A stretch of DNA of 64,000 nucleotides, from positions 1 to 64,000 of IMG/VR virus record IMGVR_UViG_3300042946_000658; one strand, 5' to 3'. How positions within the stretch are numbered: the stretch's first letter is position 1; the number at the start of each line of letters is the position of its first letter. The notes beneath the pieces are model-generated. The model was not told where the DNA came from, did no database searches, and saw nothing but the letters and a program-made list of their open reading frames with translations. Positions 28,467 through 35,487 of the stretch are shown piece by piece. A program made the translations under genes and the position numbers. This stretch comes from a virus.

Positions 28467-29414
28467 TTAAAAATCGTCAGTAAACGAAATTGTTTCATTT
28501 AATTTAGCTTTTTGGTACTCCACAGTTCGTGATTCGAAGAAGTTACCTTTTGTTTCAACAGCAATCTGTTCCATAAATTTAAAAGGTTGTTCAACATTAA
28601 ACTCCTTCTTACATCCTAATTTAACCAATAAACCATCAACAACAAACTCAAGATATTGTTTCATAAGATTTGAATTCATACCAATTAATGAAACAGGTAG
28701 TGATTCAGTAATAAACTCTTTTTCAATCTCAAGAGCCGACAATAAAATCTCTTTAATTCTTTTTTCACTTGGTTTGTTTTCTACGTGATTATTCAACAAG
28801 TGAATTGCGAAATCACAATGTAGGTTTTCGTCTTTAAAAATCAAAGCATTTGCATTACATAAACCTTGCATAATACCTCTTGATTTCAACCAAAAAATAG
28901 AACAAAATGAACCTGAAAAGAAAATACCTTCAACCGCCGCAAACGCAACAAGTCTTTCTTGGAAAGAAGCATTTTTAATCCAATTCAACGCCCAATTAGC
29001 CTTTTTCTGAACTGCAGGTAATCTATCAATAGCGTTGAAACACTCATCTTTTTCATCAGGACTTGATACGTATGTATCAATCAATAATGAATACATTAAG
29101 GAGTGAATGTTCTCCATCATAATTTGAAAACCGTAAAAGAATTTTGCTTCAGGGTACTGAACTTCTTTAATAAAGTTTTCCGCCAAGTTTTCATTTACGA
29201 TTCCATCAGAAGCCGCAAAGAACGATAAAATATTTTTAATAAAGTATTGTTCATTCTCTGAAAGGTTCTCCCAATCTCGTATATCGTTTGACAAGTCAAC
29301 TTCCTCAGCAGTCCAAAAAGCTGCTTGGTGTTGTTTGTAATACTCCCAAATATCATTATACTGAATTGGGAAAATAACAAATCTGTTAGGGTTTTCTATT
29401 AATATCTTTTCCAT
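28467..29414 (-). CDS. nrdB: Ribonucleoside-diphosphate reductase, small subunit
   Basis: 315 residues, class Ia R2 type. Metal-ligand motifs are visible: [10 protein letters not shown] (Asp), [15 protein letters not shown] (Glu, His and the radical Tyr) and [11 protein letters not shown] (Glu, His). The C-terminal tail ISFTDDF matches the peptide that docks into the large subunit. The [14 protein letters not shown] wording is closer to eukaryotic and Bacteroidetes R2 proteins than to E. coli NrdB, as far as can be judged by eye. It makes the tyrosyl radical used by NrdA. It lies between the helicase and nrdA genes with 8- and 16-base gaps, in one operon. Confidence 0.96.
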   Translation of the reverse strand: MEKILIENPNRFVIFPIQYNDIWEYYKQHQAAFWTAEEVDLSNDIRDWENLSENEQYFIKNILSFFAASDGIVNENLAENFIKEVQYPEAKFFYGFQIMMENIHSLMYSLLIDTYVSSPDEKDECFNAIDRLPAVQKKANWALNWIKNASFQERLVAFAAVEGIFFSGSFCSIFWLKSRGIMQGLCNANALIFKDENLHCDFAIHLLNNHVENKPSEKRIKEILLSALEIEKEFITESLPVSLIGMNSNLMKQYLEFVVDGLLVKLGCKKEFNVEQPFKFMEQIAVETKGNFFESRTVEYQKAKLNETISFTDDF

Positions 29415-29422
29415 AATTTAAA

Positions 29423-30802
29423 TTAAGCTTGTTTTTGTTGTTCTCTTTGTTTTCTCTTGTCCAAGAGTTCTTTAACTCTGTCTTTTCTCTTTTCTTCTTG
29501 TTGTTCTTCAAATCCTAAGAATGTTGTTGAAGACTCAGTGTCAATAATAATCAATTCATTATCGAACTTACAATTTTCAAACACAATACCGTCAGAACCA
29601 ATTCTTGACTTTGTGATTGCAATTGTTGCTAATTTCATTTCTTTTTGTTGTAATGTCTTCGCAACTGATATAATCACGTGACCTACTTGTGCCTTCTTGA
29701 TTGACCCACCCATTTGGTCTGTAGTTACAACTTCAGAAGATATTGATGAACGGTTACCTTGAGTTGCGGTCCAACCAGCAATATTCATTTCGTGACACAT
29801 TGCCTCAAAGTGTCTCATAACCGAACCTTCAGCCTTCCACTCATCATTTCTAAGATTGTCAGGAACAACACAGTCAATGTAATCCAAAGTAACCATATCA
29901 ATCTTAGTACCATCAGCAACCATCTTACGAATTTGATTTTTAATCTGATTCATAGTCATAGTATCTGAAGGTAACTTCTTCAATATTAGTTTGTTTGGCA
30001 TTGAGTTCTGTACTTCTTGTACCTTTTCAATAACCTCATCTTTTCTTGTTGCGAGATTATCAGGTTCAATACCAGTCCAAATGGTAAAATGTTTTCTCTG
30101 AATAATTTTTGGGTTATCCTCGAAGAATATTTGAAGTACGTTGTATCCCATATTGAATGCACTGTTTGCAATTTTGGTAAGAATAGTTGTCTTACCAACA
30201 CCTGTAGGTGCTAAGATAACACCAATTTCTCCTTTTGCCAAACCTCCTTTTAACAATCTGTCAATACCAGGTATTCCAATAGGAATTGGGTGTCTAAAAT
30301 CATCATTTAAGACATCATCTAAACCAGAGAAAATTTCAATGACACCAGTCTCTCTTTCACCCACTTGTAAAGCTTGTCTAACCAAACCTTCAACTTTATC
30401 ATACGATTCGAAGTCCCCCTCGTTGATAATCTTTTGGGCTTTATTCATTACCTTCTGTAACTCTTGTTGTTTACAGAATTTTAACGCCTTTTCTTGTACA
30501 AACACAGCACCTTCAAATGGTGCCTCTTGGACTTTTTTCAAAGTATCCAAGAGGATTTTTAATACCATTTCTACTGAAGTTTCCGCCTTAGCGATTTGTT
30601 CAAGAGTTTCAAAAGATGGTGTAGACTGGTATTTGGCATAATACTCTCTAACCATCGTAATGATAAGTTTAAAGTAATTGTTATCAAAATAGGTGGGCTC
30701 TATCACATCCACAATGGACTGTGCGAATTCTTTGTCTACGATAATTTGGTTGAGTAATTGTATTTGAAACGTGTTTCCTAGATATTCGAAATTCTTATTC
30801 AT
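29423..30802 (-). CDS. Replicative DNA helicase (DnaB/T4 gp41-like)
   Basis: 459 residues. An N-terminal DnaB-like domain (FQIQLLNQIIVDKEFAQSIV) is followed by a RecA-like motor with Walker A APTGVGKTT near residue 200 and a Walker B-type MVTLDYID. TQGNRSS and GGSIKKAQVGHVI fit the sensor and DNA-loop regions of gp41/DnaB helicases. Length is close to T4 gp41 (475). It would unwind the fork as a hexamer. A primase gene is not visible in this window. A TATTTAT motif lies 19 bases before the ATG, so this gene may have its own promoter within the operon. Confidence 0.92.
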   Translation of the reverse strand: MNKNFEYLGNTFQIQLLNQIIVDKEFAQSIVDVIEPTYFDNNYFKLIITMVREYYAKYQSTPSFETLEQIAKAETSVEMVLKILLDTLKKVQEAPFEGAVFVQEKALKFCKQQELQKVMNKAQKIINEGDFESYDKVEGLVRQALQVGERETGVIEIFSGLDDVLNDDFRHPIPIGIPGIDRLLKGGLAKGEIGVILAPTGVGKTTILTKIANSAFNMGYNVLQIFFEDNPKIIQRKHFTIWTGIEPDNLATRKDEVIEKVQEVQNSMPNKLILKKLPSDTMTMNQIKNQIRKMVADGTKIDMVTLDYIDCVVPDNLRNDEWKAEGSVMRHFEAMCHEMNIAGWTATQGNRSSISSEVVTTDQMGGSIKKAQVGHVIISVAKTLQQKEMKLATIAITKSRIGSDGIVFENCKFDNELIIIDTESSTTFLGFEEQQEEKRKDRVKELLDKRKQREQQKQA

Positions 30803-30821
30803 ATAGAGCTTTAGAGTATTG

Positions 30822-30828
30822 ATAAATA
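30822..30828 (-). promoter_or_regulatory. TATTTAT motif upstream of helicase gene
   Basis: The sense-strand motif ATATTTATCAATA lies 19 bases before ATG 30802, directly after the stop of the 150-aa gene. It is the only copy inside the replication cassette. Confidence 0.4.
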
Positions 30829-31281
30829 TTACTTACTTAGGTCATAACCCGCGTAATTGTATGTTAAATTTTCAACGGAAAATAATTCTGTAAAGTTACG
30901 AAGAAATTCCTTCAGGAAAGGTCTAACATCGACAGTGTAACGGATTTTTGGTGGGAAAAGTTTTCCATCAAAAATTCTGTGAAGTAATACATTGTCACCC
31001 AATTTTAAGAAAATGTTAAAGTTTTCCGCATCGTCGGTGTTTGACGTATTTAGGATTTCAGGGTCTTCAGCAATCGCATCTTGATTGTCCATCATATACG
31101 TTACTGTTTTCATCTTCAAATCATATTGAAGGGTTTCTTGAACGTATTTTAACATCTCAAGTGTCTGTACTGAACGATGTGCACTTGGGTTATAATTACG
31201 AACATTAAAGAATCTTTGAACAACAATGTTGTCGTTCAATGTTAGGAGGAGCTCCAATTTAACTACTTGTTCTTCTTTCAT
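30829..31281 (-). CDS. Unknown protein with internally duplicated domain
   Basis: 150 residues. The two halves align: LLTLNDNIVVQRFFNVRNY in the first and FLKLGDNVLLHRIFDGKLF in the second, each followed by a (V)xxLxMLKYVQ/VRPFLKEFL helix and a KTVTYM/ENLTYNY end. This shows a tandem duplication of a ~55-residue alpha/beta unit. No family is recognised. It lies between the RNase H-like and helicase genes, suggesting a replication accessory role such as a loader or modulator, but that is positional inference. Confidence 0.7.
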   Translation of the reverse strand: MKEEQVVKLELLLTLNDNIVVQRFFNVRNYNPSAHRSVQTLEMLKYVQETLQYDLKMKTVTYMMDNQDAIAEDPEILNTSNTDDAENFNIFLKLGDNVLLHRIFDGKLFPPKIRYTVDVRPFLKEFLRNFTELFSVENLTYNYAGYDLSK

Positions 31282-31287
31282 AAAAAA

Positions 31288-32295
31288 TTAATTAAGGGTT
31301 TGTTTGTGTTTTCTTTTTTCTTTTCTTGTTAGTTTCAATATTGGTTTGATAAAGTTTACAAATGAATCGTCATCTTTTGGAAGATACTTAAAGAACCCGT
31401 CATCATTCATCATCTGAATTATGTTTTTAGATGTACGACCTTCAGGGTCCAAAGACTCCTCATAAAATAACCTCACCATTTCCATTGCATCTTCAGAAAT
31501 AATTGGGTTATGTAAGTCAACGATTTGTTTGTTGGTCTTATAAAAATGTTCACCAAATTCTCCATTTTTTGTAACACCATTTAAAATATTTTTCAATACT
31601 TTGTTGTCTTTGTTTTGTTCTTGTAAAAGTTTTGCCTTTGTTAAAATATCGTCAACAGAAACGGGTTTTTCAAGCACCTCAGGGAACAATTTTAGAAAGG
31701 TTTTTTCACCCAAACTGTAGATACCAAATATGTTGTCAGACTTATCACCTAACATAACTTTTGAAACAAAAATATTTTCGTGAGGTATCCATTCTTTTTC
31801 CAAACGGACTTTGTCTCCTTTTTGATAAAGGTATTTTTGAATGGGTGAGTAGATGGATACCTTCTCACTCAAAAGTTGCATATAATCTCTATCAGATGAA
31901 AAAATTGTTTTGGTCTCCGTATCAGAAATGATACAATAGTATGCAACCAAGTCATCAGCTTCGTTATTATCAATATCGATTTGTCTAACGAAACATTCTT
32001 CCAAGTATTGTTTTACTCGGTTCTTTTGGAAGTAATATGACTGAAGTTTTTCCTCAGTCATATTATTCTTCCGATTTAGTTTGTAATCAGGATATAGTTC
32101 ACGTCTTTTGACTGAGTTGTTGTTACCGTCCCAAAAAACGATGACCTTGTCGTATTCGTTTTGTTCCAACTGTTTACGTAAGGTGTTGAGGAAGTGGAAT
32201 ACCCCTCCAATGTGATTTCCGTCAACATAAAACTCTCTGACTCCGTGGAATCCGATTTTAAATAAGTTATCTCCATCTACTAATAATGTTCTCAC
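31288..32295 (-). CDS. 5'-3' exonuclease / RNase H (T4 Rnh/FEN-like)
   Basis: 335 residues of the FEN/PIN-type nuclease family. Acidic active-site motifs are visible: LLVDGDN at the N-terminus, VFWDGNN, NNEADDLVAYY, FSSDRDYMQLL and VMLGDKSDNIFGI, the last at the start of the helix-hairpin-helix region. Length is slightly above T4 Rnh (305). It would remove RNA primers and flaps from lagging-strand fragments. It sits in the replication operon between UvsX and the duplicated-domain protein. All metal-binding acids appear intact. Confidence 0.93.
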   Translation of the reverse strand: MRTLLVDGDNLFKIGFHGVREFYVDGNHIGGVFHFLNTLRKQLEQNEYDKVIVFWDGNNNSVKRRELYPDYKLNRKNNMTEEKLQSYYFQKNRVKQYLEECFVRQIDIDNNEADDLVAYYCIISDTETKTIFSSDRDYMQLLSEKVSIYSPIQKYLYQKGDKVRLEKEWIPHENIFVSKVMLGDKSDNIFGIYSLGEKTFLKLFPEVLEKPVSVDDILTKAKLLQEQNKDNKVLKNILNGVTKNGEFGEHFYKTNKQIVDLHNPIISEDAMEMVRLFYEESLDPEGRTSKNIIQMMNDDGFFKYLPKDDDSFVNFIKPILKLTRKEKRKHKQTLN

Positions 32296-32312
32296 AAATT
32301 TGGGGTTTATGG

Positions 32313-33314
32313 TTAGTCCTCTTTTTCCTCACTCAAAGTGAAATCACCGTCTGTTCCGATTACTTCTTTCCAATAATCAGAGTATTCTTTTTTGTAACGC
32401 TCAATAGACGCTTTCTCTTCGGTAGTATCTTTTCCCGCCAAGAATCCGTGAGGTGTTACAATAATCTTACCATCTTCGTAACCCAAACCATTGATGTGAT
32501 TTTTCATTACAGAAATCTTGGTACGAGAAGCAAACTTAACAGTTCTCTTGTCTTTAGTCGCTGTAATCTTAGTTGTACCAGCACCTTTTTGATTTCCAAA
32601 TAAAAATACTAAAGAAGAGTTCAACCAAACAGATTCACCACCTTTAGCTTTAATTTTTGGTTGCCCAAAAGGATTATCAGGTAGTTCAACCCAAGGTTGA
32701 TTTACTATAACTAAAGTATTTTCATATTTTGAATCAGATTTACGAGAACCTGAAATTCTTTGGTTAATACCCATACCAATCTTATCAGATAAGGTTGCTG
32801 CGTTATGTTGTTTACCCCCTTTACCTTCATAAGTCATTTTAGATGGAATAGAACCAATAGAGTCCCACAAGAAACATAAACTGTAATCCAATTCACCCTT
32901 TTCTTGTGCATCTAACAATTGATTAATATAATCAGTGATTTGTTCAATGTAATCAAAGTTATTGTTAAAGATAAAGAAACCATCCCAATCTAATTCTCCT
33001 GTCTCTGTATCGACAATCTCATCACACTGAAGACCCATAATTTTTGCGTGTTCAAAGCTCCACTTCTGTTCAGTAATAATGAACACAGGTAGAATTTCTT
33101 TTTTCTGAGCATCAACTGCAGTCTTAATCATAGCGGTTGTTTTACCAGTGTCTGAGTGACCTAAGAACATATTGATGTGTCCAATCGCAGGACCAGGTAA
33201 ACCAACAGCATCCAAGAAGTCAGGACCACAGTCAAAAAACCTTTGGGGTTTGTATTTGGCTGAAGTAGAAAACTTCTTCTTTACTGAACTAAAATCATTT
33301 TTCTTGATTGCCAT
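32313..33314 (-). CDS. uvsX: UvsX/RecA-like recombinase
   Basis: 333 residues from ATG 33314 (MAIKKNDFSSVKK). An upstream in-frame extension to 33425 lies inside the 76-aa gene and is poorly conserved in character, so the shorter start is chosen. Walker A is GHSDTGKTT near residue 65; Walker B is in YSLCFLWDSIGS; the DNA-binding loop region includes GKGGKQHNAATLSDKIGMG. It promotes strand exchange and recombination-dependent replication with the gp32-like SSB. Length fits T4 UvsX (about 390) less some C-terminal sequence. Confidence 0.93.
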   Translation of the reverse strand: MAIKKNDFSSVKKKFSTSAKYKPQRFFDCGPDFLDAVGLPGPAIGHINMFLGHSDTGKTTAMIKTAVDAQKKEILPVFIITEQKWSFEHAKIMGLQCDEIVDTETGELDWDGFFIFNNNFDYIEQITDYINQLLDAQEKGELDYSLCFLWDSIGSIPSKMTYEGKGGKQHNAATLSDKIGMGINQRISGSRKSDSKYENTLVIVNQPWVELPDNPFGQPKIKAKGGESVWLNSSLVFLFGNQKGAGTTKITATKDKRTVKFASRTKISVMKNHINGLGYEDGKIIVTPHGFLAGKDTTEEKASIERYKKEYSDYWKEVIGTDGDFTLSEEKED

Positions 33315-33525
33315 AATTGTATTTGTAAAACATTTGTAATGTTTGTAATTTATCACTAGCATTTGCAAGTTTTTCAATAAACTTGTCCATTTCTTCAATG
33401 TGTTGTGGGTGTTCACCAATCCCAACAGGATTTTCCATATACACCATCAAAGTTGCTTCTGCCTCAGCAATTTCACTCTCATATTTCTTGATAAGTGATT
33501 CATACATTTTTTCTCTGATTTTCAT
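33295..33525 (-). CDS. Small coiled-coil protein upstream of uvsX
   Basis: 76 residues, MKIREKMYESLIKKYESEIA onward, predominantly charged alpha-helix with heptad-like spacing, and the sequence MENPVGIGEHPQHIEEMDKFI in the middle. Its end overlaps the uvsX start by 20 bases, so it is translationally coupled. The position between the SSB gene and uvsX resembles where T4-type phages keep recombination mediators, but no UvsY motif is recognised. Function unknown. Confidence 0.65.
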   Translation of the reverse strand: MKIREKMYESLIKKYESEIAEAEATLMVYMENPVGIGEHPQHIEEMDKFIEKLANASDKLQTLQMFYKYNYGNQEK

Positions 33526-33541
33526 TTTTTTTTAAATTAAA

Positions 33542-33582
33542 AAGGACACTCTCAAAGACAGTTTGACCTTGAGAATGTCCTT
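33542..33582 (-). terminator. Intrinsic terminator after gp32-like SSB gene
   Basis: A long hairpin pairs AAGGACATTCTCAAG (minus strand) with CTTTGAGAGTGTCCTT, with one or two mismatches and a ~10-base loop, followed by TTTAATTT. It lies 11 bases after the SSB stop. It would favour high SSB expression relative to the downstream recombination genes. Confidence 0.85.
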
Positions 33583-33592
33583 CACATTATTA

Positions 33593-34432
33593 TTAGAACG
33601 GCAAGTCCTCGTCAACTTGTGAACTTGCTTGTGGGTCTTCGTAGTTACTTGAAGATGAGCTACCTCCAAAAGATTCAGTGGCTTCTTCATCATTACTATA
33701 AACGTAACCACCTTTTTCAGAATCCCAACGTGGAACTTCACCTCGAGCAATCGCTTCCAAATATTCTACAGGTTTCTTAGAATATGCGTCTCTCCAAGTC
33801 AATTCATCTTCCAACCACTCTTTCATAACTTTTTTGTCTTCGTGAATCGGACAAGGGTCGTCATACATAATAGTTGAAACTGCGGTGTAGAAAGCACCTT
33901 TAGGAGTTTTTTGTTTGGTCAACTCAATGACAAGGTCACGTCCTTTTTCAGGGTCGGTGATGTCACCTTTGTTTCTCCAAATTGGAATAATTTTATCAAG
34001 GATACCGTCTTGTTTGTAGTTGTGTTTGAATCTCCAAAACTTAACACCGTCTTCAGGGTGGTCACGGTCAATAACTTTAACTACGTAGAACTTACGTGAG
34101 CGATATTGGTCCGCTAATTTCTTATCAGACTCTTTACCTGTTGAGATTAGTTCTTCGTAAACCTCAGTAAGTGGTGAACGTTCATTATCGTTCTTTCCTG
34201 GGTCATAGAACTTTTGCCATTTACCACCAACTTGAACTTCGTGGTACCAAGCTTCTTTGAATGGTGAACTTCCATCACCTGTGGGTAGAATACGGACTCT
34301 ACGCTGTCCTGAATTTGATTTTTCATCTAGGAGAAGTGTGAAATACTTTTTCAATCTTTCCTCTGAACTCATTCCTCCTCCACCGGATTTGGATTGTTCG
34401 TACTGTGCTAATACTGCGTCAAGTGAACTCAT
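33593..34432 (-). CDS. Single-stranded DNA-binding protein (T4 gp32-like)
   Basis: 279 residues. The order N-terminal basic segment (SSEERLKKYFTLLL), OB-fold core with GQRRVRILPTG, AWYHEVQVGGKWQKFYDPG and KFYVVKVIDRDHPEDG, then a Ser-rich linker and acidic tail ending VDEDLPF matches gp32-type SSBs (T4: 301 aa). The T4 zinc-binding His/Cys set is not evident; only one Cys (DDPCPIHED) is seen. It coats ssDNA and coordinates polymerase, helicase and UvsX through the acidic tail. It has its own promoter and terminator. Confidence 0.9.
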   Translation of the reverse strand: MSSLDAVLAQYEQSKSGGGGMSSEERLKKYFTLLLDEKSNSGQRRVRILPTGDGSSPFKEAWYHEVQVGGKWQKFYDPGKNDNERSPLTEVYEELISTGKESDKKLADQYRSRKFYVVKVIDRDHPEDGVKFWRFKHNYKQDGILDKIIPIWRNKGDITDPEKGRDLVIELTKQKTPKGAFYTAVSTIMYDDPCPIHEDKKVMKEWLEDELTWRDAYSKKPVEYLEAIARGEVPRWDSEKGGYVYSNDEEATESFGGSSSSSNYEDPQASSQVDEDLPF

Positions 34433-34461
34433 AAAAATTAAATGTTAAAAAATTAGTGTTA

Positions 34462-34493
34462 CAAATATAGGGTTTAAAAAATTACTAGTCAAA
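34462..34493 (-). promoter_or_regulatory. Bacteroidetes-type sigma promoter for SSB gene
   Basis: The minus strand carries TATATTTG (34462-34469), an exact match to the Bacteroidetes -7 consensus TAnnTTTG. A -33 TTTG lies at 34490-34493, spaced 20 bases from it. ATG 34432 is about 30 bases downstream. Spacing and sequence fit the host housekeeping sigma factor, suggesting early expression by host RNA polymerase. Confidence 0.7.
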
Positions 34494-34503
34494 TAAAATA
34501 AAA

Positions 34504-34525
34504 AGGGTCGTGTTACCACAACCCT
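34504..34525 (-). terminator. Intrinsic terminator after 219-aa gene
   Basis: On the minus strand, AGGGTTGTG and CACGACCCT form a stem with one internal mismatch, followed by TTTTATTTTATTT. It lies 33 bases past the stop of the upstream gene and just before the SSB promoter. Confidence 0.85.
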
Positions 34526-34557
34526 AAATGTAATCAAGAAATCATAAAAGTCAAAAG

Positions 34558-35217
34558 TTATCTACTCTTAAATCCTCTAAATTCGTCTTCTTCGTCGTCA
34601 TCAAATGTCTTCTTTATTTCAGCCGGATTTACATCTTCAACTTCATCCGATGTTAGAATATATTCGTGTTTACCTGATTTTTCAAAGTCTTCTTTCTTAT
34701 CGTCAAAAAAATCTGATAGTTTTTGATTAAATGGTCCTGAATCTAAACTTCTTAGTTGTAATTTTTCTTGCGGTGTCTTTTCTCTGTATTTTTCAATTTT
34801 CGTTTCAATACTATTAAGTTTTTCTACTAAACCGTCCATTTCACTTAATTTTGTTTCTAAATTTTGGATGTATCCAAAAAGTTGTTCAAAATACTTATCT
34901 TGCTTAGAATCTATTTTTTCAGTAGTTTTAACAATATCAGTAACGTCTATCTCCTCAGTGTTTGAATCACCCTCAGCAGATTCTCCCTCATCATCAATCT
35001 TTGTAACCTCATCATCAGTTGCAACATCTATTTTTTCAGGAGTTACAGGGGCCGCCTCAGGAGCTGCAGCATCCGCAGGTGCCGGTGGTAATGCCGCCGC
35101 ATCAAGAGCTGGTTCACCTGCCGCTTCAGGAGCAACAGGTAGTTCCTGTTCTGTGATATAATTGTTTATACTATGATATCTTTGTATTTCTTTTAGAATC
35201 TTTTTGTCAATACTCAT
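34558..35217 (-). CDS. Ala/Pro-rich, acidic coiled-coil protein; possible capsid-targeted protein
   Basis: 219 residues. The N-terminus is a ~25-residue amphipathic segment, KILKEIQRYHSINNYITEQE. It is followed by an Ala/Pro/Glu-rich region (residues ~26-60), an acidic stretch, a coiled coil (NLETKLSEMDGLVEKLNSIE) and a Lys/Asp-rich tail ending DDDEEDEFRGFKSR. ITE followed by Gln resembles the (L/I)xE cleavage sites used by T4-type prohead proteases, so it could be a packaged or scaffold-associated protein; this is inference. No family is recognised. It is followed by its own terminator and preceded, four bases away, by a 75-aa gene. Confidence 0.6.
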   Translation of the reverse strand: MSIDKKILKEIQRYHSINNYITEQELPVAPEAAGEPALDAAALPPAPADAAAPEAAPVTPEKIDVATDDEVTKIDDEGESAEGDSNTEEIDVTDIVKTTEKIDSKQDKYFEQLFGYIQNLETKLSEMDGLVEKLNSIETKIEKYREKTPQEKLQLRSLDSGPFNQKLSDFFDDKKEDFEKSGKHEYILTSDEVEDVNPAEIKKTFDDDEEDEFRGFKSR

Positions 35218-35221
35218 TTTC

Positions 35222-35446
35222 TTAACCGTTTAAAAGTTGTTTTATACCGTGTGGAGTCTCTACTCTAACTCTTCTGTTAGCAGTGACATCGTGTCCTGCT
35301 CTTTCAATAAGGCCATCTCTTTCTCTAACGATATAACAATCGCCAGTGTCTAAGTCACAAACTTGCTTGGTTCCGTCACCATTATCCTTTGATGACATTC
35401 TTACATTTTTACCAAGATACTGATTTAACATATTATTTAGGTCCAT
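35222..35446 (-). CDS. Small conserved-looking protein, function unknown
   Basis: 74 residues from ATG 35446 (MDLNNMLNQYLGKNVRM); a TTG two codons upstream is less likely. It contains a short beta-hairpin-like core, KQVCDLDTGDCYIVRERDGLIER, with two cysteines. A TATTTAT motif lies 14 bases upstream, so it heads a two-gene unit with the 219-aa protein that ends in the 34504-34525 terminator. No function can be assigned. Confidence 0.6.
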   Translation of the reverse strand: MDLNNMLNQYLGKNVRMSSKDNGDGTKQVCDLDTGDCYIVRERDGLIERAGHDVTANRRVRVETPHGIKQLLNG

Positions 35447-35460
35447 AACCAATTTTTCTT

Positions 35461-35467
35461 ATAAATA
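35461..35467 (-). promoter_or_regulatory. TATTTAT motif upstream of 74-aa gene
   Basis: The sense-strand motif ATATTTATAAGAA lies 14 bases before ATG 35446 in the short gap after the 2194-aa gene. It is almost identical to the copy before the gp25-like gene. Confidence 0.45.
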
Positions 35468-35487
35468 TCTATAAAATTCAAATAATT

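Noticed and set aside
30141-30641. 166-residue plus-strand ORF
   Set aside because: Lies antisense within the well-supported helicase gene and shows no recognisable protein character.
33315-33425. Longer start for uvsX
   Set aside because: The extension overlaps the 76-aa gene out of frame, and the ATG at 33314 gives the family-typical N-terminus.
33532-33750. 72-residue minus-strand ORF
   Set aside because: Overlaps the SSB gene in another frame and covers the terminator hairpin.
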